Program-made: the position numbers and the translations under genes
Notes under the pieces: generated by a model
Database searches by the model: none
Told to the model about the DNA's origin: nothing
Seen by the model: only the letters and a program-made list of their open reading frames with translations
In this document: positions 24,141 to 33,066 of the stretch, in pieces
Position numbering within the stretch: the first letter of the stretch is position 1
Layout: every line of letters starts with the position of its first letter
Source of the DNA: MED-G78 sp964343355
GTDB lineage: Bacteria > Pseudomonadota > Gammaproteobacteria > Magnimaribacterales > D2472
Assembly: GCA_964343355.1 (NCBI GenBank)
Contig: CAYFJC010000005.1
Coordinates: 1-39,727 of the forward strand
Reading direction: 5' to 3'
Length of the DNA stretch: 39,727 nt

Positions 24141-24994
24141 TCTTTGTAGTCAAGATCCTCAAGAATAAATGGCATGGCTGCTTTAGACATCCTAAAAGTA
24201 TCATGTTTCACGCCCTCAACTAATTCATACCTCCATCTAAAAGGTGTTTGAAATTGATCTCCAATATTTATCAGCGTATTAAAGTAATTCCATCCTCGAG
24301 CTAGCCTCTGAGGCCCTTGATTCATGGCTCCTTTACTTGTATTTAAACTAGAGCTATTTGGATCATTATCCTCTTCTCCAAGTAAAAATAGCACTTCTCT
24401 CGACATCAACCACTCCAATCTATTGGGGGCAAGCGGCATACCCTTAATGCCATATGGAAATGGTTCATAATTAATAAATGTATACCATCCAGCACTGCCA
24501 ATAGCAGCCTTTTCAATTGCTGCATCTTCGCCGTACATTAAATATCTATGAATAAATTGAGAGCCGCCTGAAAAGCCGAACATTAAATATGTATCTGTAC
24601 TTAAATTAAATTTGCTCTTAAAAAAAGTATGAAATGAAGCTATTGAGTTAGTTAACCATTTTTCTTTATTTGGGATAGCAACGCCAGAACTTTTTGCCAT
24701 GTTAAGTGTGTTGTAATATCTGTGATTTTCTTTAGTAAAGCGAGGTGCAACTAAAATAACATTTTTATCTTTAGCTGCTAACAACCAATGACTTAGATAA
24801 GTCTCGGCATTTCTTGAATTCCCATGAATAATAAATAAAACTTTAGTTTCTGCATTAATTTTTTTAGGCAAAGTAAATATAAGCTCAACATCAGGCTTAT
24901 CCCAAGATGCGTAGGTTACTTTTTGAATATCACTGTAGCTAAACGAAGAATAGAAAATAACACTTAAGAAGATATATTTAATTGCTGGCTGCAT
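24137..24994 (-). CDS. Secreted alpha/beta hydrolase
   Basis: The 285-residue precursor has a signal peptide (about MQPAIKYIFLSVIFYSSFSYS) and an alpha/beta-hydrolase fold: oxyanion-region VLFIIHGNSRNAETYLSHW, nucleophile elbow GFSGGSQFIHRY with Ser near 144, a candidate acid Asp in LLGEEDNDP and His in GVKHDTFRMS near the C-terminus. The layout resembles poly(3-hydroxyalkanoate) depolymerase or feruloyl-esterase-like proteins, but the substrate is unknown. As an exported folded hydrolase it could be a T2SS substrate, an inference. It converges on the photolyase gene, the two overlapping by 4 bp, with no terminator between. Confidence 0.8.
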   Translation of the reverse strand: MQPAIKYIFLSVIFYSSFSYSDIQKVTYASWDKPDVELIFTLPKKINAETKVLFIIHGNSRNAETYLSHWLLAAKDKNVILVAPRFTKENHRYYNTLNMAKSSGVAIPNKEKWLTNSIASFHTFFKSKFNLSTDTYLMFGFSGGSQFIHRYLMYGEDAAIEKAAIGSAGWYTFINYEPFPYGIKGMPLAPNRLEWLMSREVLFLLGEEDNDPNSSSLNTSKGAMNQGPQRLARGWNYFNTLINIGDQFQTPFRWRYELVEGVKHDTFRMSKAAMPFILEDLDYKD

Positions 24995-25088
24995 ACAAAT
25001 TTTGTTAATAAAGTTTTTATTACATATTCTATCAAGCTAATAATAATATTAGGTTAAAATAATTTAATTATTTCGAAGCTAACTATCT

Positions 25089-26210
25089 ATGAAAAATGAC
25101 ACGGTTAAAATAGATCAAAAAGACATTGCAAGGATTCATGAAAGCGCATACAAACTGGTAATAGTTTCAAGCGGAGGTGGAACGAATGCTATATCTTCAT
25201 TACTAGAGGTGCCTGGGGCCAGTAACACTGTTCTAGAGTCATATATACCATACGCAAAAGAGTCTTTAGATGCATATTTAAATAAAACACCAGACCATTA
25301 CTGCAGTTTAAATACAAGCTTGAGTATGGCAGCTAGAGCTTTTCAGAAAGCTAAAAAAATAATGCCTAATACAAATCCAAAATATTTATTAGGTATATCA
25401 GTTACAGCCAGTCTAGTTACTACTTATAAAAAATTAGGTGAACATAAATTCTTTATAACCCTTCAAACTGAAAGTTACAGTAAAACCATCAGCTGCGAAT
25501 TAGAAAAAGATAGAAGATCTAGAAATGAAGAAGAGAATTTAGTTTCTGCATATATATTTATGCTAATAAATGAGGCCTGTGGTTTAAATTCCAATAAACC
25601 TGAGCATTCTGAGGTACCAGAAATAAAAACAGTTAAGGCCTCGACATCATGGATTAAATTAATAAATAATAAAATTAATTACGTAAGTAGCCATAATGAC
25701 AAACCTGAACTAATTTTTCCCGGATCTTTCAACCCTCTTCATCAAGGTCATATGGAGATGAGAGAGTTAGCAGAAAAGAGAACTGGTATGAGAGTTACAT
25801 TTGAAATTTGTATAGAAAATGCCGAAAAGCCGCCTCTTACATTTCATGAAATGAAGCGTACCTTGGACCAATTCTCAGATAATGATAGTTGGGTTATGAC
25901 AAGGCACGGACGCTTTAGTGAAAAAGCAAAACTATTTCCTAACTCAGTTTTTATAATTGGAGCTGATACGTTAGTTAGAATAATGGATGAGAAGTTTTAT
26001 TTAAATAGAAAAGATATGCTTGGTCATATAGAAAGATTTAATGATCATAATATTAACTTTCTTGTATTCGGAAGAAAGGTTAAGGATAGCTTTGTAACTT
26101 TAGATCAAATAGATATTCCTAATTCGATAAAATCTAGGTTTACTGGGGTTGATGAAACAGGATTTAGGCAAGACATTTCTTCTAGATCTTTGCGATTAGA
26201 GAAAAATTAG
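25089..26210 (+). CDS. Fusion of CinA-like amidohydrolase domain and NadD/NMNAT-type nucleotidyltransferase
   Basis: The 373-residue protein has two domains. Residues about 10-165 resemble the CinA C-terminal/PncC fold (nicotinamide-nucleotide amidase): VIVSSGGGTNAISSLLEVPG, then LESYIPYAKESLDAYL, then LLGISVTASLV. Residues about 205-373 form a nucleotidyltransferase: LIFPGSFNPLHQGHMEM with the HxGH motif, FIIGADTLVRIMDEKFY, and the C-terminal ISSRSLR matching the ISSTxIR signature. Together they could turn NMN to NaMN and adenylate it, an NAD-salvage role inferred from the parts. Plants have proteins with the same layout. The amidase part has GGGT where CinA has the serine-containing SCTGG, so its activity is uncertain. 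No Shine-Dalgarno is seen. Confidence 0.8.
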   Translation: MKNDTVKIDQKDIARIHESAYKLVIVSSGGGTNAISSLLEVPGASNTVLESYIPYAKESLDAYLNKTPDHYCSLNTSLSMAARAFQKAKKIMPNTNPKYLLGISVTASLVTTYKKLGEHKFFITLQTESYSKTISCELEKDRRSRNEEENLVSAYIFMLINEACGLNSNKPEHSEVPEIKTVKASTSWIKLINNKINYVSSHNDKPELIFPGSFNPLHQGHMEMRELAEKRTGMRVTFEICIENAEKPPLTFHEMKRTLDQFSDNDSWVMTRHGRFSEKAKLFPNSVFIIGADTLVRIMDEKFYLNRKDMLGHIERFNDHNINFLVFGRKVKDSFVTLDQIDIPNSIKSRFTGVDETGFRQDISSRSLRLEKN

Positions 26211-26212
26211 GC

Positions 26213-26238
26213 AAAAAAAAACAGAGCTAGGCTCTGTT
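26213..26238 (-). terminator. Intrinsic terminator of the candidate ncRNA
   Basis: AACAGAGC-CTA-GCTCTGTT (8 bp stem, 3 nt loop) is followed on the minus strand by an uninterrupted run of T down to 26213. In the plus direction the T tract is poor, so it serves the minus-strand transcript rather than the CinA-fusion gene ending at 26210. Confidence 0.85.
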
Positions 26239-26433
26239 CTTCAGTTCGAGTTCCTTAGGGGTCTAAAGTGAGATTGACTTCAGCTCCTCGGATTCTTTCT
26301 CTTGAATCCTTGGTGGGTTTTTTAAGCTCTTTTTTATCGTCGACTCTTAAAAACGCTTTCTCCCTCAGGTCTCTTTCTGTTGCTTCTCTCCAATTCTCGT
26401 CTGCAGTTGGTCTTTGGTCGGATTTAACAGGTA
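26213..26433 (-). ncRNA. Candidate small noncoding RNA (about 215 nt) with five GGA motifs
   Basis: A strong minus-strand promoter and a strong terminator enclose a segment with no good coding start. The minus-strand frame open through it can only begin at GTG 26470 or TTG 26467, which lie in or before the -35 box and lack a Shine-Dalgarno, so the transcript itself has no start codon in that frame. The transcript carries GGA in the contexts TTGGAGA, GAGGGAG, AAGGATT, GAGGAGC and AAGGAAC, and a hairpin GGATTC-AAGAGAAA-GAATCC. GGA repeats are the hallmark of CsrA/RsmA-binding RNAs, but only some here could sit in loops. It is not 6S, tmRNA, SRP or RNase P RNA by eye. It fills most of the 354 bp gap before the dioxygenase gene. 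Confidence 0.55.
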
Positions 26434-26439
26434 AAGATA

Positions 26440-26467
26440 ATATTACTCGGATTTTTTTGATTGTCAA
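26440..26467 (-). promoter_or_regulatory. Sigma70 promoter of the candidate ncRNA
   Basis: A consensus -35 TTGACA (26467-26462), 16 nt spacer and TAATAT (26445-26440) lie on the minus strand. This is the best -35/-10 pair in the window. The predicted start is near 26433. Confidence 0.75.
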
Positions 26468-26564
26468 CACTTATTATTAAAAAAGATTAATTAATTGAAT
26501 ATTTCATTAAATATGTTTAGTTTATACACTGATAACATCACTTTTGTTATTAAACATAACTATT

Positions 26565-27722
26565 ATGACTCATTCCTTTTTACCCAAAACGCCACCTATT
26601 AAAAAATACTCAGATACTTCAAGCGAATCCTTGCAAAGATTACAAGAGATAGCTGGGAATCTCCCAAAATTACTTTTAACAGGCAAGGTTCAATCAACTA
26701 TTCAATCTCTTGCTGATGATGGGTTGTCGGTAAAGGAGCTTTTTATTGAAAGTAGAATTAAAAATATTAGGCTTGCTATGGTTCACCTAAGTTTTATTTC
26801 CCATGCTTATGTTTGGGGTGGTGCCAAACCTGAATCTATTCTTCCAAAAGTACTCGCTGAACCTTGGGTTAAAGTTGCTAAAACATTAGGAAGGCCTCCT
26901 ATCTTAAGTTATGCGAGTTACTGTCTTGATAATTGGTTCAAAATTAATGAAGATGAGAAAATATCACTAGATAATATCGCTTTAATAAATAATTTTCTAG
27001 GCGGTGTAGATGAAGACTGGTTTGTAACTATTCATGTTTGTATTGAGGATGCGGCATCTGAAGCAATTAAATCATCTCAAGCATTAGCAGAAATGACAGA
27101 TATAAATTCTGAGCAAGAAATTCTTGATCATTTAAAAACTATTACCAAATCGTTAAAGAAGGTAAATGAAATATTTTCTAGGATGCCTGAAAAATGTGAC
27201 CCTTATATTTATTATCACAGAGTGAGGCCATTCATCTTTGGCACTAAAGACAATCCAGACCTTAAAGAAGGATTAATATATAAAGGTGAATTTGGAAATA
27301 AACCACAATTTTTTAGAGGTGAAACTGGTGCTCAAAGCAGCATCATGCCCTTTCTAGATGGCGCTCTAGGTGTTTATCATACCAAGGACAGCCTAAGGCA
27401 TTATTTAAATGAAATGAGAGAGTATATGCCACCTGAGCATAGAGCGATGATTGATAATGTTGAAGCTATTTCACAAGCTATCGGCCTTATTAATCAATCT
27501 AAAACTTTAGTAGATGAATATAATAACTGCCTGGAAGAAATTAGAGCTTTTAGAGCTTTGCATTTAGAGTTTGCTGGGACTTATATAAACAAACAATCAC
27601 AAATAGAAAATCCATTTGGTCGAGGCGGTTCTACGATTACAGGAACTGGAGGCACTCCATTTATGAAATACTTAAAAAAACACAGAGATGAAACTGAAGA
27701 GCAGAAAATTAATTCAGATTAG
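26565..27722 (+). CDS. Indoleamine 2,3-dioxygenase family protein
   Basis: IDO-type haem enzymes open the indole ring of tryptophan to N-formylkynurenine. The 385-residue product has the family blocks SHAYVWGG, LGRPPILSYASYCLDNW, FRGETGAQSSIMPFLDGALGV (distal and substrate region) and MREYMPPEHR. The proximal haem-ligand His lies in ALHLEFAGTYI at about residue 333. Length is close to animal IDO (about 400). The ATG at 26565 (MTHSFLP) is preferred to the non-ATG start at 26544; neither has a Shine-Dalgarno. It follows the ncRNA and the NAD-type fusion gene, and tryptophan breakdown can feed NAD synthesis, though no other kynurenine gene is here. It converges on rpmG with 1 bp between stops. 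Confidence 0.9.
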   Translation: MTHSFLPKTPPIKKYSDTSSESLQRLQEIAGNLPKLLLTGKVQSTIQSLADDGLSVKELFIESRIKNIRLAMVHLSFISHAYVWGGAKPESILPKVLAEPWVKVAKTLGRPPILSYASYCLDNWFKINEDEKISLDNIALINNFLGGVDEDWFVTIHVCIEDAASEAIKSSQALAEMTDINSEQEILDHLKTITKSLKKVNEIFSRMPEKCDPYIYYHRVRPFIFGTKDNPDLKEGLIYKGEFGNKPQFFRGETGAQSSIMPFLDGALGVYHTKDSLRHYLNEMREYMPPEHRAMIDNVEAISQAIGLINQSKTLVDEYNNCLEEIRAFRALHLEFAGTYINKQSQIENPFGRGGSTITGTGGTPFMKYLKKHRDETEEQKINSD

Positions 27723-27723
27723 A

Positions 27724-27918
27724 TTAATTATGGGGTGGTAATTTAGCTTCTACAAACCACTCATGAACTCTTTTCACGGGATTAAATTTCTTCATTCTCA
27801 TTTTCTTATTTTCAATGATGAAATTTCTAGTTTTAATCGCTGTATAGTGATACGTGTGACTATCTCTAGATTCAGTCTCAGGAATTAAATATACTTTTGT
27901 TTGTTTCTTGTCAGCCAT
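27724..27918 (-). CDS. rpmG: 50S ribosomal protein L33
   Basis: L33 is a small protein of the large ribosomal subunit near the E site. With the ATG at 27918 the product is 64 residues. It shows the family pattern: basic N-terminus KKQTKVYLIP, YHYTAIKTRN, then MKKFNPVKRVHEWFVEAKL. It has no Cys pairs, so it is the zinc-free form. It is about ten residues longer than E. coli L33, with extra residues before YHYT and a short tail LPPHN. TATAAT (27935-27930) overlaps the alternative TTG start, so the mRNA leader would be only a few nucleotides. L28 (rpmB), its usual neighbour, is absent. Confidence 0.87.
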   Translation of the reverse strand: MADKKQTKVYLIPETESRDSHTYHYTAIKTRNFIIENKKMRMKKFNPVKRVHEWFVEAKLPPHN

Positions 27919-27977
27919 AATTGGGTGCAATTATACACAAATAACTCATAAATAATATTGAAAATATCTATTTAAAT

Positions 27978-28898
27978 TTAATTATTTTTATTAATAAAAT
28001 TAAAGTAATTTAGATTACCGTATAAACAGGTGAGTTCTCTTGTGATAACACCAATCTTGATTTTTTCTAAAAGTTCTCTATGAATAGACGATTTATTAGC
28101 AAGAAACTCTACTTCAAATAAATCATGATCAATAAGGGCTGCTAATGTTCTACTAAGGCCGCCTGCTAAATAGATTCCGTTTCCGGGAACATAAGATAAA
28201 GCTAAGTCAGACAGAACATGGGCTAAAGTTTTTATAAATCCATTTATCACTTCTTCTGCACAATTCTCATTATTATTAAATCTTGTAATAACTTCTTCTG
28301 CAGAAACGCTCTCCCCTGATAAAGCTTTATATAATTTTGATATTCCAGTTCCAGAGACAATATCTTCTAAGATTAAAAAATTATCATTATTTTTAATATT
28401 AAAATTCTTCAATAAAGCTGCTGTCCAATTGGTAGTATTGCCAATTTCTGTTGGTAGAACAAAACTTCCATTACTAAAAGCAGCTCCTAAGCCAGTTCCA
28501 GGACCTAGTACAAGACTATTAGAATTAAAAGGCATACCCTTCTTAAGATATTCAATGTTAGTTTCAGGTGTAGTGGTTAGACTGTAACCAATTGATTCCC
28601 AATCATTTAAAAGATGACATTGATCAAGTGAGAAATTATTTTTAATAGTATCAGCATTAGCTGAAAAAGATCTATTAGTCATTTTAATTGTATTTAATAC
28701 TTTAGGACCAGCTACAGAAAAGACAGCATTTTTAATATTAAAGTCGCTACGATTAACAAGATCACTTACAATATTTTCAAAATTATCTAGATTATCAAGT
28801 GACATCCTCTTGGATTCAAAAATATCATCAGAACCTAGACTAGAGTATGCATACCTCATATTAGTTCCGCCTATATCAACTAATAATACTTCACTCAT
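27978..28898 (-). CDS. glk: Glucokinase
   Basis: It phosphorylates free glucose to glucose 6-phosphate with ATP in the cytoplasm. The start chosen is ATG 28898, overlapping the GH3 stop as ATGA; this gives MSEVLLVDIGGTNMRYA, the ATP-binding phosphate-1 loop at the N-terminus, and 306 residues. Other motifs are VAGP, LLNDWESIGYSL (with the catalytic-type Asp of the Glk family), LGPGTGLGAAF, the LPTEIGN substrate segment and IYLAGGLSRTL. It is last in the symporter-GH3-kinase operon, where it would trap glucose released by the glucosidase. The longer frame to 28928 overlaps GH3 further and is less likely. Confidence 0.92.
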   Translation of the reverse strand: MSEVLLVDIGGTNMRYAYSSLGSDDIFESKRMSLDNLDNFENIVSDLVNRSDFNIKNAVFSVAGPKVLNTIKMTNRSFSANADTIKNNFSLDQCHLLNDWESIGYSLTTTPETNIEYLKKGMPFNSNSLVLGPGTGLGAAFSNGSFVLPTEIGNTTNWTAALLKNFNIKNNDNFLILEDIVSGTGISKLYKALSGESVSAEEVITRFNNNENCAEEVINGFIKTLAHVLSDLALSYVPGNGIYLAGGLSRTLAALIDHDLFEVEFLANKSSIHRELLEKIKIGVITRELTCLYGNLNYFNFINKNN

Positions 28899-31357
28899 TG
28901 CTGAATACCGGTTGTTAGATTGGAGCAATCAATAGGCTTGCTTGAAATCTTATCAAGTATCTTTATTGAATGAATATCAACATCCCAATTATCATTAGTT
29001 AAAAATAGTGATCGAATATCTATATTGGAAGGATCAAGCCCAGCTTCTCTTAGGCATAGAATAGGTAACTGAATCTTAGACCAATCTGATAATTTCTTGT
29101 TATCCAATAGTTTTGTAACATCTATAGTTCCTCTGCATATTTCATAACCATTCCCAGCACAAGTTGCTCCAAAATAAATAGATGATTTTCCTGATCTATT
29201 AACTTTTAGTTCTATTTCGTAGTGAGGATTTTGCATATAATCAATATCCAACAATGTATTAGATAAAATTCCCCAAGCGTTATAATTTTCTGATTTGAAG
29301 AACTTAATATTTTTTGCATCATCCTGTTTTTTATAATCAAACTTATACAAAGAAATATTTTGCAGTTTACTTGTATAAATATCAGATTGGATTTGTTCTA
29401 CATCTGAGCCCTCTTGAACAAATTCAATACCGGGTGAATATGCGCTACCAATAAATAAAATAATTTCATCAACTTCTTTTGCAATATTAACTTCTTCAAT
29501 ATTTACTATATTTTTGATTGAGGAATAATTTAATCCATATCCATATGGGAATAATGGACTATAGTTGGCATCTTTGAAATTAAGATTCTGATCAGCATAT
29601 TTAGGCCATGAGTATGAGAGTTTGCCTTTAAAATCATAATTAATCTGACCTTTTTTAGTAAAAATTACATCTCCTATACCTTCTACTGCTGTTCCTGGAA
29701 GCCAGGCAGCAATAAATGCATTTGAAAGATTTAATTGTTTATTTACTTCTAGAGGTCGGCCAGAAAGAAATATAGAAACAATTGGAAGTTCTTGTTTGCT
29801 AAATTTCTCCATAAGATTTAAATACTTAGAATCTTTACCTAGATATTGAAGATCTTTTCTATCGCCATCACCTTCTGCGTATGGCTCTTCTCCATAAATA
29901 GCTATTACTGCTTCTGGCATCTTCTTATAAGAACCATCTTTAGAGAATTCTACAGTTCCACCTTGATTAATAATATGAGAAGCTAAAGCGGTATATATAT
30001 TTTGAACATTTTTATAGTCTGAGTTTTTATTTTCTCTAGCTTGCCAAGTTATTGTCCATCCACCCATCTGACTATTAATTGACCGAGCTGCCTCACCAAT
30101 GATTACATAATGCATATTGGGATTTAATGGCAATAATTTTTCATTATTTTTAAGAAGAACCAATGATTCTCTTACAGCTCTTCTTGCAATCTTTATATGC
30201 TCTGGATCCCCTATAAAATTAAACTTATATTCATGAGGTTTCATGCCATCCAAAAGGCCAATTTGCATTTTTACTCGCAATATTCTTCTTACTGCATCGT
30301 TTAATCTTTCTTTTGAAATCGAGCCATTCTTGACCTGTTTAATAGTGGTTTTATATAGCTCTTGCCACTCATCGGGTACCATGAAAATATCAACCCCTGC
30401 ATTAAAAGCTTGAGGACAACTAGTATTAGTGCAGCCTTTTACTTGGCCATGACCATTCCAGTCCCCTACCACCAAACCATCAAAATTCATTTGCTGTTTT
30501 AAAATATTAGTTAAAAGGTAATTACTGCCATGAAGTTTTTTTCCATTCCAAGAATTAAAGCTTGCCATTATTGTTTGGACACATGCGTCTAGAGCCTTAA
30601 AGTATGGTTTCCCATGTAGATTTTTTAACCCAATTTCACTTATAACTGCATTACCCTGATCAATTCCATCTGTCGTACCGCCATCAGCAATAAAATGCTT
30701 TGCAGTTGCTAGCATATGATTAGGTCCTAAAAAGTCATCACCCTCACCTTGCAAACCAAAAATCATAGCTTGCCCAAGTGAAGCTACGAGGTCTGGGTCT
30801 TCAGAATACCCCTCATAAGTTCTACCCCAGGTATCATTTTGAGGAACGGTAATGGTTGGTGCAAAGGTCCAAGGTATTCCAGTTGATAGAACTTCTTTAG
30901 CTACAGCTTCTCCTATCTCCTTAATTAATTCTGGGTTTCTTGTAGCGCCTAGTCCTATATTATGCGGAAAAATAGTAGCACCTATTACGTTATTGTGTCC
31001 GTGAACTGCGTCCGTGCCCCATAATATTGGAATAGTAAGTCCATCAACTTTTGGAGAGGCTTCATAATAAGCTTTGCTTAAATTTTTCCAATCCTCGATT
31101 GAGCTAAACTTGTTTTTATTTGGATATCTGCCTCCGCCATTAAGTATAGATCCAAGCTTATATTTTTTTGCTAACTCAGGAGTAACCGCATCTATGTCGG
31201 GCATTATAATTTGACCAACCTTCTCTCTTAAAGTCATTTTATTTAAAATTGCTTCGACTTTTGCCATATCAGGAGATGGGCAGGTAGCATTATGCGACCA
31301 ATTAACTTCAGCAGATAGGTTTGCGGATAATAAGACTAAAAATACAAATCTTTTCAT
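28895..31357 (-). CDS. Glycoside hydrolase family 3 beta-glucosidase/exo-beta-glucanase, exported
   Basis: It removes terminal beta-linked glucose from oligosaccharides, probably in the periplasm. The 820-residue precursor has a signal peptide (MKRFVFLVLLSANLSA), the GH3 barrel (about 35-370) with GTDAVHGHNN, AKHFIADGG (K220-H221-F222) and nucleophile D299 in GLVVGDWNG, and the second domain (about 395-610) with likely acid/base E490 in AIYGEEPYAEGDGD. After PYGYGLNYSS, residues about 645-820 form a beta-rich C-terminal domain like that of ExoP-type marine exo-1,3/1,4-beta-glucanases. It lies 12 bp after the symporter and overlaps glucokinase by 4 bp. Laminarin- or cellulose-type oligosaccharides are plausible substrates. 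Confidence 0.94.
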   Translation of the reverse strand: MKRFVFLVLLSANLSAEVNWSHNATCPSPDMAKVEAILNKMTLREKVGQIIMPDIDAVTPELAKKYKLGSILNGGGRYPNKNKFSSIEDWKNLSKAYYEASPKVDGLTIPILWGTDAVHGHNNVIGATIFPHNIGLGATRNPELIKEIGEAVAKEVLSTGIPWTFAPTITVPQNDTWGRTYEGYSEDPDLVASLGQAMIFGLQGEGDDFLGPNHMLATAKHFIADGGTTDGIDQGNAVISEIGLKNLHGKPYFKALDACVQTIMASFNSWNGKKLHGSNYLLTNILKQQMNFDGLVVGDWNGHGQVKGCTNTSCPQAFNAGVDIFMVPDEWQELYKTTIKQVKNGSISKERLNDAVRRILRVKMQIGLLDGMKPHEYKFNFIGDPEHIKIARRAVRESLVLLKNNEKLLPLNPNMHYVIIGEAARSINSQMGGWTITWQARENKNSDYKNVQNIYTALASHIINQGGTVEFSKDGSYKKMPEAVIAIYGEEPYAEGDGDRKDLQYLGKDSKYLNLMEKFSKQELPIVSIFLSGRPLEVNKQLNLSNAFIAAWLPGTAVEGIGDVIFTKKGQINYDFKGKLSYSWPKYADQNLNFKDANYSPLFPYGYGLNYSSIKNIVNIEEVNIAKEVDEIILFIGSAYSPGIEFVQEGSDVEQIQSDIYTSKLQNISLYKFDYKKQDDAKNIKFFKSENYNAWGILSNTLLDIDYMQNPHYEIELKVNRSGKSSIYFGATCAGNGYEICRGTIDVTKLLDNKKLSDWSKIQLPILCLREAGLDPSNIDIRSLFLTNDNWDVDIHSIKILDKISSKPIDCSNLTTGIQQ

Positions 31358-31369
31358 GGAAATTTTTTT

Positions 31370-32932
31370 TTACCAAAGAAGTCCGTATATGACTACAAGA
31401 GCTGCAACAATGACAACAGTACTTATATTGAAACCTTTTGAAGTGCCAAAATTAATACCATTCAAGTCAATTGCCTTCTCTTGGTCTGCATAACCTTGAA
31501 TGAATGCTGTTACATAACATGCAAGTCCTGAGGTTAAAAATACGACACCCATTCTATGGATAAATGGATAATCTGGAAAAACATACCAAATAAATATAGA
31601 TAAAAATAAGGATGTCCCTGCAGCAACTAAAACCGAAATGGTTGTTGCTTTCTTCCAGAATAAAGCAACTAAAAAGATAACTAAAATGCCTGGTGTAAAG
31701 AAACCGGTAAATTCTTGAATATATTGAAAAGCAGACTCTAAACTTCCTAATAAAGGCTTTGCGCATATCACTGCTATTACTAATGAAATACATGCAGCAC
31801 TTCTTCCGATATTAATTAATTTACCTTGTGAAGCTTCTGTTTTTGAAAAACTTCTATAAACGTCCATTGTAAAGATAGTACTGATACTATTTGTCATTGA
31901 TGCTAAAGATGAAACAATTGCTGCAATAAGAGCTGCAAATGTAAGACCGAGTAATCCATGAGGCAATAAAGCCATCATAGTAGGATAGGCTTGATCTGAT
32001 TTTTCTAGAGCTGGATAAAGCACTGCCGCACATATTCCAGGAAGCACAATTACTAAAGGCATTAGTAATTTTAAATAAGCTGCAAACATAACTCCCTTCT
32101 GAGCTTCAGGAAGAGACTTAGCGCCTAGTGCTCTTTGGGTTATGTATTGATTAAAGCCCCAATAAGCAAAATGAGCAATCCATAGTCCACCTATTAGTAC
32201 CCATACACCAGGCAAATTATTATATGCAGGATTATCTGATGAAAGAATCATGTCAAATTTTTCAGGAACCTCGTTATAAACAATAACAAGACCAGCTAAA
32301 AGTTTTCCATCGCCAATAGTTGTAAGGGCAATATATGAAACTGCAAGGCCGCCAAATATTAATAACACAACCTGAATAATATCTGTAAGAGCTACTGCTT
32401 TTAAACCACCCCAAAGTGAATAGGCTAAAGATAATCCAGCTAAAAGAACTAATCCGTTAAATAAATCAATACCAGTTAAAGCATTAATTGCTAATGAACC
32501 AAGCCATAAAACAGAAGTTAGATTAATGAATATATAAACTGCTAACCAGAAAAATGAAAGAACCAAACTAACTCTTTTATCAAACCTTTGTTCAAGGAAC
32601 TGAGGCATTGTATAGATTTTTTTTTCTAAAAAGAGTGGGAGGAAAAATTTAGCCATAACAATTAAAGCTATAGCAGCTGTTAATTCATAAGTTGCGATTG
32701 CCATACCTACAACAAAGCCTTGACCTGACATACCTATAATTTGTTCTGCTGAAATATTCGCTGCAATTAATGACGCTCCTATAGCCCACCATGGCAGAGA
32801 TCTACCAGCTAAAAAATAATCTTCTGCAGTTCTTTCATGCCCTGCAGACTGTCTAGAGACATAAGCAGCAAGTCCAATAATCCCAACACAATACAATGCG
32901 ACTATTGTTAAATCTAAAGTATTAAATAACAT
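31370..32932 (-). CDS. Sodium/sugar symporter (SSS family, SglT-like)
   Basis: It is an inner-membrane Na+-coupled transporter of 520 residues with about 13-14 hydrophobic helices. SSS signatures include the early EDYFLAGRSLPWWAIGASLIAANISAEQIIGMSG, then YSLWGGLKAVALTDIIQ and GGLWIAHFAYWGFNQYITQRALGAKS. The match to the SGLT/SglT subgroup, together with the GH3 and glucokinase genes behind it, favours glucose or a glucoside as cargo. It is first gene of the operon; ATG 32932 follows GGGAGAGG at 6 nt spacing, the strongest Shine-Dalgarno in the region. Divergent from the LacI-type regulator, probably its controller. Confidence 0.92.
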   Translation of the reverse strand: MLFNTLDLTIVALYCVGIIGLAAYVSRQSAGHERTAEDYFLAGRSLPWWAIGASLIAANISAEQIIGMSGQGFVVGMAIATYELTAAIALIVMAKFFLPLFLEKKIYTMPQFLEQRFDKRVSLVLSFFWLAVYIFINLTSVLWLGSLAINALTGIDLFNGLVLLAGLSLAYSLWGGLKAVALTDIIQVVLLIFGGLAVSYIALTTIGDGKLLAGLVIVYNEVPEKFDMILSSDNPAYNNLPGVWVLIGGLWIAHFAYWGFNQYITQRALGAKSLPEAQKGVMFAAYLKLLMPLVIVLPGICAAVLYPALEKSDQAYPTMMALLPHGLLGLTFAALIAAIVSSLASMTNSISTIFTMDVYRSFSKTEASQGKLINIGRSAACISLVIAVICAKPLLGSLESAFQYIQEFTGFFTPGILVIFLVALFWKKATTISVLVAAGTSLFLSIFIWYVFPDYPFIHRMGVVFLTSGLACYVTAFIQGYADQEKAIDLNGINFGTSKGFNISTVVIVAALVVIYGLLW

Positions 32933-32974
32933 ATACCACCTCTCCCTATTAGAATAGATATCGTTGTCATTGTA
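32933..32974 (-). promoter_or_regulatory. Candidate promoter and RBS of the symporter-GH3-glk operon
   Basis: TACAAT (32974-32969, 5/6 match to the -10) would give a leader of about 30 nt ending in GGGAGAGG (32946-32939), 6 nt before the ATG. The -35 region is poor, as expected for a regulated promoter. A partly symmetric ATATCGTTGTCAT follows the -10 and could be a LacI-type operator, but symmetry is weak. Confidence 0.4.
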
Positions 32975-33025
32975 GCAAATTTAATGATACTAAGAGTAGT
33001 GTGATTATTAAAAAAAATATTATTG

Positions 33026-33060
33026 AAACGAGTTTTGCTAAGTAATTATTCAAGTATGAT
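33026..33060 (+). promoter_or_regulatory. lacI-type regulator promoter: possible operator and -10 box
   Basis: TATGAT (33055-33060) ends exactly 6 bp before the regulator's ATG, implying a leaderless transcript. AAACGAGTTT (33026-33035), an inverted repeat of 4 bp arms around GA, lies where the -35 would be and could be an autoregulatory site. The operator assignment is weak. Confidence 0.35.
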
Positions 33061-33066
33061 AAGAGT

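Noticed and set aside
26255..26470. 71-codon minus-strand frame in the gap before the dioxygenase gene
   Set aside because: Its only starts (GTG 26470, TTG 26467) fall in or before the -35 box of a strong promoter, there is no Shine-Dalgarno and no internal Met, so a noncoding RNA explains the segment better. Kept as the alternative in the ncRNA entry.
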